A DNA stretch of 64,000 nt from Bradyrhizobium diversitatis (GCF_016031635.1 NZ_JACEGD010000031.1:1-64000), one strand, 5' to 3'; positions 17,497-26,250 are shown, counted from the first letter of the stretch. The notes: a model not told the origin generated them from the sequence alone. A program made the numbers and translations.

Positions 17497-18201
17497 ATGC
17501 GCCGAACCGCCATCGCCTCCCTGCTCGCCGCAACCACCGCCCTGACGCTGGCATTCACGATGCCCTCCCGCGCCGCGGAGGATGCGGTCGTGATCCCCGC
17601 CCCCGCGCTGGACGCGGCGCCCGCGAGCGGCATCCAGACCGCCGTGATCGCCGGCGGCTGCTTCTGGGGCGTACAGGGCGTCTTCCAGCACACCGCGGGC
17701 GTCGTCAACGCGGTCTCCGGCTATGCCGGGGGCACCAAGGCGACCGCCGACTACCGGACCGTCTCGAGCGGGCGCACCGACCACGCCGAGGCGGTCGAGA
17801 TCAAGTACGACCCGAAGAAGATCTCCTACGGCAAGATCCTTCAGATCTACTTCTCGGTGGTGCACGACCCGACCCAGCTCAACCGCCAGGGCCCGGACGT
17901 CGGCCCGCAATATCGCTCGGCGATCTTCACCACCTCCGACGAGCAGAAGAAGGTGGCGGAGGCCTATATCGCCCAGCTCAACAGTGCGAAGGTCTTCAAC
18001 AAGCCGATCGTGACCAAGATCGGCGCGCTGGAGGCGTTCTATCCGGCGGAGGCCTATCACCAGGACTATCTGACGCTGCACCCGAACCAGCCCTACATCG
18101 CCTATAACGACATCCCGAAGGTCGAGAACCTGAAAAAGCTGTTCGCGGATAACTACATTGAGAAGCCGACGCTGGTGAACGCCAGCAAGGCCACCAACTG
18201 A
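17497..18201 (+). CDS. msrA: Peptide methionine-S-sulfoxide reductase MsrA, exported
   Basis: The protein has 234 residues, with AAGAGG upstream of ATG 17497. A signal peptide (residues 1-27, LLAATTALTLAFTMPSRAA) precedes the MsrA domain: active-site GGCFWGVQG, GYAGGTKATADYRTVSSGRT, HAEAVEI, DPTQLNRQGPDVGPQYRS and EAYHQDYL. It reduces methionine-S-sulfoxide in oxidised proteins, here apparently in the periplasm. It is followed 28 bases later by msrB, so the two probably form an operon. Confidence 0.92.
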   Translation: MRRTAIASLLAATTALTLAFTMPSRAAEDAVVIPAPALDAAPASGIQTAVIAGGCFWGVQGVFQHTAGVVNAVSGYAGGTKATADYRTVSSGRTDHAEAVEIKYDPKKISYGKILQIYFSVVHDPTQLNRQGPDVGPQYRSAIFTTSDEQKKVAEAYIAQLNSAKVFNKPIVTKIGALEAFYPAEAYHQDYLTLHPNQPYIAYNDIPKVENLKKLFADNYIEKPTLVNASKATN

Positions 18202-18229
18202 TCGAGATCACGAAAGAAACGGGAGACCC

Positions 18230-18649
18230 ATGCCCGACACCAAAACGAAGATCACGGACGACAAGGTCATCAAGAGCGAAGAGCAGTGGCGGCGCGAATT
18301 GACGCCGATGCAGTACGCGGTGCTGCGCGAGAAGGCGACCGAGCGTCCCTTCTCGGGCGAATATGAGCACGACGAGCGCGTCGGCACTTATGTCTGCGCC
18401 GGCTGCGGCAATGTGCTGTTCGCGTCCGACGCCAAGTTCGATTCCGGCTGCGGCTGGCCGAGCTTCACCCAGCCCGCGGTCGAGAGCCATATCGACGAGG
18501 AGCGGGATACGAGTCACGGCATGATCCGCACCGAGGTGCTCTGCTCCAAATGCAGCGGCCATCTCGGCCATGTCTTCCCCGACGGTCCCGGGCCGACCGG
18601 CTTGCGCTATTGCATCAATTCCGCGGCGCTGAAGCTCGAGCCCAAATAA
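18230..18649 (+). CDS. msrB: Peptide methionine-R-sulfoxide reductase MsrB
   Basis: The protein has 139 residues. The zinc-binding CxxC pairs are YVCAGCG and LCSKCSGHLGHVF; the catalytic Cys lies in RYCINSAALKL. FDSGCGWPSF is also typical of MsrB. It reduces the R-epimer of methionine sulfoxide. No signal peptide is present, so unlike the preceding MsrA it should act in the cytoplasm. Confidence 0.95.
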   Translation: MPDTKTKITDDKVIKSEEQWRRELTPMQYAVLREKATERPFSGEYEHDERVGTYVCAGCGNVLFASDAKFDSGCGWPSFTQPAVESHIDEERDTSHGMIRTEVLCSKCSGHLGHVFPDGPGPTGLRYCINSAALKLEPK

Positions 18650-18660
18650 CCTTGCGCGCT

Positions 18661-18685
18661 GCCGGGTTCCCCAGTGGAACCCGGC
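18661..18685 (+). terminator. Hairpin after msrB
   Basis: GCCGGGTTCC and GGAACCCGGC pair perfectly over 10 bases with a 5-base loop, starting 11 bases after the msrB stop. The following bases are only loosely T-rich (GCTTTTCTTCC, 10 bases on). Confidence 0.55.
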
Positions 18686-18755
18686 GGTGTGATGTGCTTT
18701 TCTTCCTTGGCGGTGCGGCCCATCAGCGCATTCGGCGGCCGCCAGGGAGGATGCC

Positions 18756-18920
18756 ATGACGCTTGGGACCATCCTGATCATCCTGGTGATCATCTATCTG
18801 CTCGGCGGCCTGTCCGGCCGGTTCGGCGGCTACGGCTATGGTCTGGGCCATTCCGGCATGGGCATCGGCGGGGTCGTGCTGGTGGTGCTGATCGTGCTGC
18901 TGCTTCTTGGCAAGATGTGA
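18756..18920 (+). CDS. DUF3309-like small membrane protein
   Basis: The protein has 54 residues, with AGGGAGG six bases before the ATG. The sequence MTLGTILIILVIIYLLGGL, then a Gly-rich loop and VVLVVLIVLLLLGKM, gives two short hydrophobic helices. It matches the DUF3309 type of small membrane proteins common in alphaproteobacteria. Function unknown. Confidence 0.75.
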   Translation: MTLGTILIILVIIYLLGGLSGRFGGYGYGLGHSGMGIGGVVLVVLIVLLLLGKM

Positions 18921-19129
18921 ACCACTTAAGTTGTTGAAATAATTCTATTTATTTCGCCCGCGGAGCTGCCATGCGTGGATTCATCATCTCGCGTCGCAGG
19001 GGTCGCATTTCTGTCAAATCGGCCTATATTAGGGGGCGAGAATGACATGCGGCGGGCCCGCCTGGCGGCTCCTGCCCTCCCCAACCCCACGCGCTTAAAG
19101 CCCCAGAGAAGATCACGAGGTCTTTGACC

Positions 19130-19423
19130 ATGCGTCCACTGCGTCCGTTCAACTTCAACACCTCCGCCGAACTCTTTCCCGCCGCGATCCGCAAGAAGAA
19201 GCGCGCAGGTTTCACCTATCGCCGGTTCGGCACCGCGGCTGAGGCCGTGCAGTTCGCGATGGAGCAGTTGCCGACGGATTCGCTGAACGGCGCCTATCTC
19301 CAGGTCGAGGAAGCCCGCTTCGACCAGAACGGCATCCGCTCGCTGTACGAGAGCGAAGCCTTCCCGCTGCCCCGTCGGCCCAAGCCCGCGCCGGCCGCGG
19401 AGACCGACGCCGACGCGGCGTAA
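19130..19423 (+). CDS. Conserved small cytosolic protein, unknown
   Basis: The protein has 97 residues, starting MRPLRPFNFNTSAELFP with GAGG about 9 bases upstream. It has no signal peptide or membrane segment. The middle (RRFGTAAEAVQFAMEQL) is a likely helix, and the tail is Pro/Ala-rich. The protein type is familiar from rhizobial genomes as a hypothetical; no function can be given. The 209 bases before it hold no other gene, and a hairpin with a T-run follows. Confidence 0.65.
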   Translation: MRPLRPFNFNTSAELFPAAIRKKKRAGFTYRRFGTAAEAVQFAMEQLPTDSLNGAYLQVEEARFDQNGIRSLYESEAFPLPRRPKPAPAAETDADAA

Positions 19424-19447
19424 GCTTTTCGCTGAGCCTTACGATGT

Positions 19448-19495
19448 GCGCAGAAAGCGCGATGGCCGAAAGGTCGTTGCGCTTTTTGCGTTTTG
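19448..19495 (+). terminator. Rho-independent-like terminator
   Basis: GCGCAGAAAGCGC pairs with GCGCTTTTTGCG across an 18-base loop and is followed by TTTT. It lies 25 bases after the stop at 19423. Confidence 0.5.
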
Positions 19496-19514
19496 GGCTT
19501 TCATGCTTCCACAG

Positions 19515-19599
19515 CGTCATGGCCGGGCTTGTCCCGGCCATCCACGACTTGCCTTGCGGGACGAAGAACGTGGATGCCCGGACAAGCCCGGGCATGACG
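19515..19599. repeat. Dispersed long palindrome (GTCATGGCCGGGCTTGTCCC type), copy 1
   Basis: GTCATGGCCGGGCTTGTCCC and the mirrored GGACAAGCCCGGGCATGAC flank a short centre. The same element occurs at 21863-21948 and 28971-29062. Confidence 0.85.
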
Positions 19600-19638
19600 A
19601 CCTCGATTATTTTCATCCATTTGCGGAGAGGAACGGTC

Positions 19639-20181
19639 CTACATCCGCGGTTGCTTCTCCAGCCAGCGGCGGAGCAGGCGCACGTTGCGCATGTTGGCGC
19701 GGAACATCACGTCGAAGGCGTCGCCCGCGAACGGGACCAGGCCGACCACGCCGTCGAGCGCGACATTGCCGAGCATGCGCGCCGTGATGTGCCAGGGCGC
19801 GCCCAGCGCGCGGGCCTCGCGCACCAGCCACAGCGAGATCGCGGTCGTGATGATGTCGCCGACGACGGGGATCAGGCCGATCAGCCCGTCGATGCCGTAG
19901 CGGATGTTGGTGCCGGGCAGGATGAAGGCGACGTCGAGCAGCTTCGCGATCGCCTCGATACGCGCGATCCGCTGCTCGCGCGTCAGATTGCCGAACGGAC
20001 TCGCCTGCCCGAACTCGAAGCCAAACTCGCGAAATCCCTGCTCCAGGCTCTCGGGCCTGATCTCGTGGCCTTCCTGGTCGATGATCGGCCCGCGCGCCTC
20101 CTTGCCGGAAAAGGGCGCACGCGAGCTGCTCCCCGTACGGGATCTGCGAGGAGCAAGGATGTCGTCGTCGGACATGGTCAT
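19639..20181 (-). CDS. DUF4112 membrane protein
   Basis: The protein has 180 residues, starting MTMSDDDIL. The C-terminal two thirds show the DUF4112 pattern: AKLLDVAFILPGTNIRYGID, GLIGLIPVVGDIITTAISLW and LVPFAGDAFDVMFRANMRN. Two Gly-rich hydrophobic stretches suggest re-entrant or membrane-associated helices. Function unknown. The N-terminus is basic and Ser-rich. Confidence 0.8.
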   Translation of the reverse strand: MTMSDDDILAPRRSRTGSSSRAPFSGKEARGPIIDQEGHEIRPESLEQGFREFGFEFGQASPFGNLTREQRIARIEAIAKLLDVAFILPGTNIRYGIDGLIGLIPVVGDIITTAISLWLVREARALGAPWHITARMLGNVALDGVVGLVPFAGDAFDVMFRANMRNVRLLRRWLEKQPRM

Positions 20182-20239
20182 GGTCTCTGGACAACGCGCC
20201 GCGGCGGCGGAGGTTGCCGCCGCGATCGAATGCCGCGCG

Positions 20240-20665
20240 TCAGGTCGGCGCCGCCGCTGCCTGCGGCTCCTCGACATAGCGATGCACGAGCCAGGATGAA
20301 ATCGCCGCCGGCACGAATCCGACGAGGCCATACAGGATGAACTGCACCGCGCCCGAATCCGGCCCGCGCGAGCTGTAGGTGAGCGATGCCAGGACGAAAG
20401 CGAACAGGCCGACCAGAAGCATCCGCAAGCCCGGACCGATCCGGCGGATATGGATTAGGATGTCGTCGACCGCGCCGATCATCAGCGCGGGCAGGAAGCC
20501 GAACAGATAGCTGTATTGTAGGGTCTTGAAGAACACCGCGAACAGCTTGCCGACTTCGCCGAGGCTGGTCTGGGCCCAATAGCCGGACTGGTAGGTCGTC
20601 GTCAGCAGCAGCAGGAACCCGCCCACGAACGGGCCGACCAGCGCAAACACCAGATAGCGTTTCAT
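20240..20665 (-). CDS. Four-helix membrane protein, unknown (DUF5413-like)
   Basis: The protein has 141 residues, starting MKRYLVFALVGPFVGGFLLL. Four hydrophobic segments are visible (about residues 4-22, 53-70, 81-96 and 106-124). Weak resemblance to small conserved rhizobial membrane proteins is recalled; no catalytic motif is seen. It lies 58 bases upstream of the DUF4112 gene on the same strand and may be co-transcribed with it. Confidence 0.6.
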   Translation of the reverse strand: MKRYLVFALVGPFVGGFLLLLTTTYQSGYWAQTSLGEVGKLFAVFFKTLQYSYLFGFLPALMIGAVDDILIHIRRIGPGLRMLLVGLFAFVLASLTYSSRGPDSGAVQFILYGLVGFVPAAISSWLVHRYVEEPQAAAAPT

Positions 20666-20810
20666 CAGATACCCTCACCTTCGCCAATATTATAGCAGCG
20701 CAGCGGGAACCTTGAACAGCGGGGCGCCGGGCTCCGCCCGAGGGGAACAAGTGGCAAGGCGACGAGTTCATGCTGGACCTGAACTTGACCCTGGCAGATT
20801 GGAGCCGCCG

Positions 20811-21053
20811 ATGTCCCCTCACCTCGTTCTGGCGACAATCATGGTGGCAGCCCTGGGCAGCCTCTCGAGTGTCCCCGCTTTCGCCCAAGGCCATATGGGC
20901 ACGCCGCAGGAGCAGAAGGCCTGCTCGCGGGATGCATCGCGCTTCTGCCGCAAGGAGCTCGGCAACGACATGGCCGTGCAGAGCTGCCTGCAGGCCAACC
21001 GCGCCAAGCTGTCGCGCGCTTGCAGCAAGGTCTTTCAGAGCCACGGCATGTGA
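20811..21053 (+). CDS. Small secreted Cys-rich protein, first of a pair
   Basis: The protein has 80 residues, with GGAG upstream of ATG 20811. The signal peptide ends at about PAFAQG. The mature part has four Cys in the pattern ACSRDASRFCRKEL...SCLQANRAKLSRACSKVF, like the cysteine-rich (GLG1-type) repeats in short periplasmic proteins. The gene at 21570 has the same Cys spacing and wording, so they are paralogues. Function unknown. Confidence 0.7.
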   Translation: MSPHLVLATIMVAALGSLSSVPAFAQGHMGTPQEQKACSRDASRFCRKELGNDMAVQSCLQANRAKLSRACSKVFQSHGM

Positions 21054-21090
21054 GGATCGGAACCCATCCCCGCGAACGGAGAGTGATGCC

Positions 21091-21321
21091 ATGTTGCGCG
21101 ACGAACAACTCTCGATCCTGCGGGACATCAGCCAATCCGTTGCCTTTGCCGACGAGCGGCAGGGCAAGGTCGGGCAACTGATCGCCGACGGCTACGTGAT
21201 GAAGGACGGCGATCTGTTCGAGCTCACGGCGAAGGGTGTCACCGCCGTCGAGGAACACGCTGCCGCTCTCGGCGTAAGCGATGCGGAACAAGCGGGCGCA
21301 TCCTCCGATCGGCTGATCTGA
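21091..21321 (+). CDS. Small helical protein, unknown
   Basis: The protein has 76 residues, starting MLRDEQLSILRDISQSV, with GGAGAG upstream. The middle (VGQLIADGYVMKDGDLFELT followed by AKGVTAVEEH) looks like a short winged-helix end. It lies 37 bases behind the first Cys-rich gene. No signal peptide. Function unknown. Confidence 0.55.
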   Translation: MLRDEQLSILRDISQSVAFADERQGKVGQLIADGYVMKDGDLFELTAKGVTAVEEHAAALGVSDAEQAGASSDRLI

Positions 21322-21569
21322 TCGCGCGCGACGTGACTCGCGCGCAACAATTGCGAATTCCTTTGCGCCGGCCATTGCAGGCTCGTGACAATGGCGCATA
21401 CTTCGCTCGGGCGGCGCAGCACTTTCGATTCGAGCATCAAGAGATCGAGCGACCACATGCGGGACCAGAGTTCCCGGCGTGAAGGCTGTGACGTACGGCA
21501 GATCAAGCCGCGTGCGGCGCCCCAAAAACCAAGTGGCTCAAGCCCTAGGGAAATCGGGGACCCATCCGC

Positions 21570-21845
21570 ATGACACGCCATCAGACGATCGCTTCGCTCT
21601 TCGCTTTCGCCGTCACCAGCCTCGCACTCCAGACCTCGCCCGGCCTCGCCTTCTCATCCGAAGCACAGCAGATGTGCTCGGGCGATGCGATGCGGCTGTG
21701 CTCCAGTGAGATTCCGGACATTCCACGGATCACTGCCTGCATGGTGAGGAACAAGTCGCAGGTCAGCCCCGGCTGCCGCGCCGTAATGGACCGCGAGCAC
21801 GCCGCTGCGGCGGCATCGCGCAAGCGCGAAGCGGCGGCGCGGTAG
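21570..21845 (+). CDS. Small secreted Cys-rich protein, second of a pair
   Basis: The protein has 91 residues. The signal peptide (residues 1-27) ends at about GLAFSSEA. The mature part reads MCSGDAMRLCSSEIPDIPRI and then CMVRNKSQVSPGCRAV, with the same four-Cys layout as the protein at 20811, then a basic Ala/Lys/Arg tail. The ribosome site is weak. Function unknown; disulfide-stabilised periplasmic protein is an inference. Confidence 0.7.
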   Translation: MTRHQTIASLFAFAVTSLALQTSPGLAFSSEAQQMCSGDAMRLCSSEIPDIPRITACMVRNKSQVSPGCRAVMDREHAAAAASRKREAAAR

Positions 21846-21862
21846 TTCAAGCTATCCGCAGC

Positions 21863-21948
21863 GTCATGGCCGGACCTCGTCCCGGCCATCCACGTCTCGT
21901 CCCGACGCACAAGGAACGTGGATGCCCGGGACACGCCCGGGCACGACG
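21863..21948. repeat. Dispersed long palindrome, copy 2
   Basis: GTCATGGCCGGACCTCGTCC ... GGACACGCCCGGGCACGAC, related to the copies at 19515 and 28971, with several changes. Confidence 0.8.
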
Positions 21949-21970
21949 ATCTCTCTGTCTAGAGAAGTGT

Positions 21971-23560
21971 CTAATCGCCCCACTGCGCGAAGGCGTCGTT
22001 GAAGGCGCGCTCGCCGGGGGCGCCCTTCTCGATTGCGATGATGGCGCGGCGCTGGTTGGCGTAGACCAGGGGCACGTCGAACCAGGAGCGCTCCTTCAAG
22101 AGCTGGACGTTGCGGGCGCGGTCGGCATCGACGTTGGAGAGGCCGACCAGGAAGAAGCCGTCGGTGACCTTGACCGCGAGGCCTGCGAGCGGCGTGCCGC
22201 GCGCCTGCTCGTTCGACTTCATCAGGATGCCGGGCACGTTGGAGACGCTGCCGCCCGGAAAATCCGGCGGCAGGATGAAGGTCAATTCCGCGGTGTGGCT
22301 CGCCGGCAGCGAGGAGTCGGTGTTGCGGCGGAACGACATCGTCATCTTGAACTTGCGGTCGGGGATCTCGATGTCGGCGCGCACGGCGACGTCGGCTTTC
22401 TGGTTGCCCGAGGCCTTGATCGGCTCGAGCCGCCACACCACCGAGCCGACATATTGCTTGCCCTTCGGATCGGACGGATCCTCGTCATAGAGCACGACCT
22501 TCTGCGCCACCGGCGCGACAGGCTGGTCGCTGGCCGAGGGCTGGCCAACGCGATCCGGGATCTTCGGCTTGCTTTGCGGCTGTGCCGGGCTCGGCGTCTC
22601 CACGACCTGAGTCGCGGACGGTTTGAGAAAGCCGTTGACGATCTGAACGGCCTGCTTGCCCCAGAGGATTCCGGCGCCGACCAGGATCAGCACGATGCCG
22701 ACGGCGATCGCGCTCTTGAACGGAAATGCCGAGCCGGTGCGGACGCGCTTCTTGGCCTCGCCCTCGGTCGCGGCGCGCGGACGCGGCGACGGCGGCGCGT
22801 AGCGCTCGGCCTCCTCGATCGCTTCGTCGTAGGAATAGGGCGCCTCGGACTCGCCGGCGCGGTTCTCCAGGCTCGGCTCCAGCCGGTCGAATTCCGGCGA
22901 GGGCGAGGGCACGTTGGCATAGGTGCGGCGCGCGGCGCGGCTGGCCTGCGCGGCAGCGCCGCCGAGATCGTTGGCGTCGGCCGTGATGTCGCGGAAGCCG
23001 CGCACGCCGGGTGCCGGCGGCGGGGGTCCGACGTCGGACGGACGGCGCGCACCGGCGCGATCGCGCCCGGCGGGCGGCGGCTCCGGCGGCGGCGGGACGG
23101 ACGGTCCCGGCGGGCGCGGGGCGTCGAAACGGGGAGCGCGGGGCGGGCGCGGGGCCTCGCCCTGCTCATCGACGCTGATTGACGGACGGTCGGCCCGCGG
23201 CGGCGTCGGGGCCGGTCGCGTGCGCGGCGGAGTTGGCTGAGATGCGGGAGCGTTGGCTTCGGCGGCGCGGGTGCTGGCCCGGCGAAAAGCATCGCCGCTG
23301 CTGCTGGAGCGGGCGCCGCCACCGGGGCGCGAGGCCTCGCGGGCGCGCTGGGCGGCCTCCGATTCGACCTTGCGAACGGCCTCTTCCAGCGACAGCCGTT
23401 CGCGCGTGATCTCGGATTCGGACAGCGGCGGCTGCACGCTCCGCAGCTGCGCGATCAGCGCCGTGCGCGCCCTCTCATAGAGCGCGCGACGGCTTTCGCC
23501 GGGAGCGTTGGGGTCCAAGGCGGCAATAGCGCGGGCGATCAGCGGATAGTAATCAGCCAT
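21971..23560 (-). CDS. Large Pro-rich single-pass membrane protein, unknown
   Basis: The protein has 529 residues. The N-terminal part (residues about 1-75) is helical (MADYYPLIARAIAALDPNAP, then ESRRALYERARTALIAQL). Residues about 80-280 are Pro/Arg/Ala-rich and probably disordered. One transmembrane helix (SAIAVGIVLILVGAGILWG, about 303-321) follows, and the C-terminal 190 residues form a periplasmic domain of unknown fold (VVLYDEDPSDPKGKQYVGSV). It is a familiar hypothetical protein upstream of purA in Bradyrhizobium; no function can be assigned. It follows purA on the same strand by 37 bases. Confidence 0.7.
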   Translation of the reverse strand: MADYYPLIARAIAALDPNAPGESRRALYERARTALIAQLRSVQPPLSESEITRERLSLEEAVRKVESEAAQRAREASRPGGGARSSSSGDAFRRASTRAAEANAPASQPTPPRTRPAPTPPRADRPSISVDEQGEAPRPPRAPRFDAPRPPGPSVPPPPEPPPAGRDRAGARRPSDVGPPPPAPGVRGFRDITADANDLGGAAAQASRAARRTYANVPSPSPEFDRLEPSLENRAGESEAPYSYDEAIEEAERYAPPSPRPRAATEGEAKKRVRTGSAFPFKSAIAVGIVLILVGAGILWGKQAVQIVNGFLKPSATQVVETPSPAQPQSKPKIPDRVGQPSASDQPVAPVAQKVVLYDEDPSDPKGKQYVGSVVWRLEPIKASGNQKADVAVRADIEIPDRKFKMTMSFRRNTDSSLPASHTAELTFILPPDFPGGSVSNVPGILMKSNEQARGTPLAGLAVKVTDGFFLVGLSNVDADRARNVQLLKERSWFDVPLVYANQRRAIIAIEKGAPGERAFNDAFAQWGD

Positions 23561-23597
23561 TTCTACTCAACTATACGCGCGTCCCGGTAAGATATCG

Positions 23598-24890
23598 TTA
23601 AGCCTCAAACGGATTTTGCACGAGGATAGTATCTTCGCGTTCGGGGCTGGTGGAAAGCAGCGCGACCGGGCACCCCACCAATTCCTCGATCCGCCGGACA
23701 TATTTGATGGCCTGGGCGGGCAGGTCGGCCCAGGACCGCGCGCTCGCGGTCGGCTCCTTCCAGCCCTCGATGGTCTCGTAGATCGGCTCGACCCGGGCCT
23801 GGGCGCCCTCGCCGGCCGGGAAATGGTCGATCTCCTTGCCGTCGAGCCTGTAGCCGGTACAGACCTCGATCGAATCGAAGCCGTCGAGGATGTCGAGCTT
23901 GGTCAGCGCGAGGCCATTGATGCCGCAGGTCCGGACCGCCTGGCGGACCAGCACGGCGTCGAACCAGCCGCAGCGGCGGGGACGGCCGGTATTGGTGCCG
24001 AACTCGCGGCCGCGCTCGCCGATCTTGCGGCCGATCTCGTTGTCCTGCTCGGTCGGGAACGGGCCCTGCCCGACGCGGGTCGTGTAGGCCTTGCACAGGC
24101 CGAGCACGTAGCCGACCGCGCCAGGCCCGAGGCCGGCGCCGGTCGCGGCCTGCGCCGCCACCGTGTTGGACGAGGTGACGTAGGGATAGGTGCCGTGGTC
24201 GACGTCGAGCAGCGCGCCCTGCGCGCCCTCGAACAGCATGCGCTTGCCGGCGCGCCGCTCGATGTCGAGCAGCCGCCACACCGTCTCGGCATAGGGCAGC
24301 AGCTGCGGCGCCATCGCCATCAGCTCTTTCAGGATCACCGCACTGTCGAATTCCGGCAGGTTGAGGCCGCGGCGCAGCGCGTTGTGGTGCGCCAGCAGGC
24401 GGTCGATCTTGTGCGGCAGGGTCTGATGGTCGGCGAGGTCCATCAGGCGGATGGCGCGGCGGCCGACCTTGTCCTCATAGGCCGGGCCGATGCCGCGGCG
24501 GGTGGTGCCGATCGCAGTTGCGGCGCTGGCGGATTCGCGGTGCGCATCGAGCTCGCGGTGCAGCGGCAGGATCAGCGTGACGTTCTCGGCGACGCGCAGA
24601 TTGTCCGGAGAGACCGCAACGCCCTGCGCCCTGAGCTTGGCGACCTCGTCGAGGAAGGCGGAGGGATCGAACACCACGCCGTTGCCGATCACCGACAGCT
24701 TGCCCTCGCGCAGCACGCCGGAGGGCAGCAGCGCGAGCTTGTAGGTCTTGCCGTTGATCACCAGCGTGTGGCCGGCGTTATGACCGCCCTGGAAGCGGAC
24801 GACGATGTCCGCCTGCTCCGACAACCAGTCGACGATCTTGCCCTTCCCTTCGTCGCCCCACTGGGCGCCGACGACGACAACATTGGCCAT
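23598..24890 (-). CDS. purA: Adenylosuccinate synthetase
   Basis: The protein has 430 residues, the standard length. It starts MANVVVVGAQWGDEGKGK with AAGGA about 10 bases upstream; the longer reading to 24929 is not supported. PurA joins aspartate to IMP using GTP, the first step to AMP. Motifs: GDEGKGK P-loop, NAGHT, GTTRRGIGPAYEDK, EGAQGALLDVDHGTYPYVTS, NTGRPRRCGWFD and the C-terminal guanine-binding LLSTSPERE. It is a core housekeeping gene. Confidence 0.97.
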   Translation of the reverse strand: MANVVVVGAQWGDEGKGKIVDWLSEQADIVVRFQGGHNAGHTLVINGKTYKLALLPSGVLREGKLSVIGNGVVFDPSAFLDEVAKLRAQGVAVSPDNLRVAENVTLILPLHRELDAHRESASAATAIGTTRRGIGPAYEDKVGRRAIRLMDLADHQTLPHKIDRLLAHHNALRRGLNLPEFDSAVILKELMAMAPQLLPYAETVWRLLDIERRAGKRMLFEGAQGALLDVDHGTYPYVTSSNTVAAQAATGAGLGPGAVGYVLGLCKAYTTRVGQGPFPTEQDNEIGRKIGERGREFGTNTGRPRRCGWFDAVLVRQAVRTCGINGLALTKLDILDGFDSIEVCTGYRLDGKEIDHFPAGEGAQARVEPIYETIEGWKEPTASARSWADLPAQAIKYVRRIEELVGCPVALLSTSPEREDTILVQNPFEA

Positions 24891-24925
24891 GCGCGGGTAA
24901 TCCTTCGAAGATTTCTCTGTAAGTG

Positions 24926-24971
24926 GCATGATCCGAACGGAAAACCGGGATCCACTCTTCCGGGATCATGC
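24926..24971. repeat. Dispersed palindrome (GCATGATCCGAACGGAAAAC type), copy 2
   Basis: GCATGATCC ... GGGATCATGC mirror each other around GGAAAACCGGGATCCACTC. It matches the elements at 10176 and 63849. It lies directly upstream of purA. Confidence 0.85.
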
Positions 24972-25038
24972 CTGCGCCCAGCCCAATTCCCGGCCGAGGC
25001 CGTTCGCACGCGAGGCAGCCCAACCGGATAAAGGAAGC

Positions 25039-25072
25039 AGCCCCTCTAGGCAAGCAAGAACGGGGCTTTTTT
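25039..25072 (+). terminator. Terminator-like hairpin with T-run
   Basis: AGCCCC and GGGGCT pair around a 17-base loop, followed by TTTTTT. No gene precedes it on the + strand, so either it ends an unseen transcript or it is coincidental. Confidence 0.4.
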
Positions 25073-25315
25073 CGGGCTCAACGCACGCTCCAAGCCTTTG
25101 ATATCCCCCGAAAATCCAGAAACCTTCCGGGCCGGCGCAATGGCTTCGACCAAAGCGTGAGAGGCCGCCTTCGCCGCTGCATGGTCGCGATGCGTCCGCC
25201 CCCCATTGATGCAACCTCGATTTCCGTGTCTTTGGACAGCGCCGGGTGATCAGCCGGCCCGGGTCTCGCCGGGCCGGAGGCTTCGGCGTACTCCACGCGG
25301 GGCCCCAACAGCCAC

Positions 25316-26248
25316 ATGTCCGCCACCGGCCACACCACGAGCGCGGAAACATCCGGACACAGCTGGATCGCCAACCAGCCTTATCTGCTGCTCAGCATTA
25401 CCGCGCTGTGCTGGGCCGGCAACGCCATCGTCGGACGGCTCGCCGCCGGACACATCCCGCCGGTCACGCTGTCGTTCCTGCGCTGGTTCTTCGCCTTCCT
25501 GCTGGTGCTGCCGTTTGCCTTCAAGCACCTCGTACAGGACTGGCCGGCGATCCGCGGCAAGCTCGGCCTGATGGTCACGCTCTCGGTCACCGGCATCGGC
25601 GCCTTCAACACGCTGCAATATTGGGCGCTGGAGCATACCCAGGCCCTCAACACGCTGCTGCTGCAGTCGGCCGCGCCGCTGCTGGTGGCGCTGTGGTCGC
25701 TGGTCATTCTCGGTATCCGGCTCACCGCGGCGCAGGCCTTCGGTGTGCTGCTGTCGATGTGCGGCGTGCTGACCATCCTGCTGCACGGCGATTTCACCAC
25801 GCTGTCGAACATCGACTTCAACAAGGGCGACCTGATCTTCCTCCTCGCGCTCCTGATCTTCGCGCTCTATTCGGTGCTGTCCCTGAAGCGGCCGCCGATG
25901 CACGGCCTGTCGTTCCTCGCCTTCACCTTCGGCTGCGGCGCCGCCTGTCTCATTCCGCTGGAGATCTGGGAACTGTCCGCACGCCCGGTCATGAAGCTCG
26001 ACGGGCCGAACCTGCTGACCCTGTTCTACGTCGCCGTCTTCCCCTCGGCGCTCGCCTATCTCTGCTTCAATCGCGGCGTGCGCCTGATCGGCGCCAACCG
26101 AACCGCGCCGTTCTTCCACGTCGTGCCGGTGTTCGGCTCGATCATGGCGATGGTGTTTCTGGGCGAACACCCGCAGGCGTTCCACTTCATCGGCTTCGCC
26201 CTGGTGCTGGCGGGCGTGTTCGCAGCGTCAAGGAAGCAGGCGACGTAG
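25316..26248 (+). CDS. EamA/DMT-family transporter
   Basis: The protein has 310 residues with ten hydrophobic helices in two EamA repeats: the first begins NQPYLLLSITALCWAGNAIV, the second KGDLIFLLALLIFALYSVLS. The repeat-end signature PLLVALWSLVILGIRL and PFFHVVPVFGSIMAMVFLGE are typical. DMT proteins usually export small metabolites or amino acids; the substrate is unknown. It is closely similar to the gene at 26934, and the two flank a DUF1330 gene, so they arose by duplication. Confidence 0.88.
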   Translation: MSATGHTTSAETSGHSWIANQPYLLLSITALCWAGNAIVGRLAAGHIPPVTLSFLRWFFAFLLVLPFAFKHLVQDWPAIRGKLGLMVTLSVTGIGAFNTLQYWALEHTQALNTLLLQSAAPLLVALWSLVILGIRLTAAQAFGVLLSMCGVLTILLHGDFTTLSNIDFNKGDLIFLLALLIFALYSVLSLKRPPMHGLSFLAFTFGCGAACLIPLEIWELSARPVMKLDGPNLLTLFYVAVFPSALAYLCFNRGVRLIGANRTAPFFHVVPVFGSIMAMVFLGEHPQAFHFIGFALVLAGVFAASRKQAT

Positions 26249-26250
26249 CT

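Larger units (their letters stand above)
24891..25315. other. 425-base divergent region between purA and an EamA gene
   Basis: It holds a dispersed palindrome at 24926-24971, a terminator-like hairpin at 25039-25072, and a strong GC hairpin at about 25255-25277 (GGCCCGG-N6-CCGGGCC). No gene was recognised. Confidence 0.4.
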
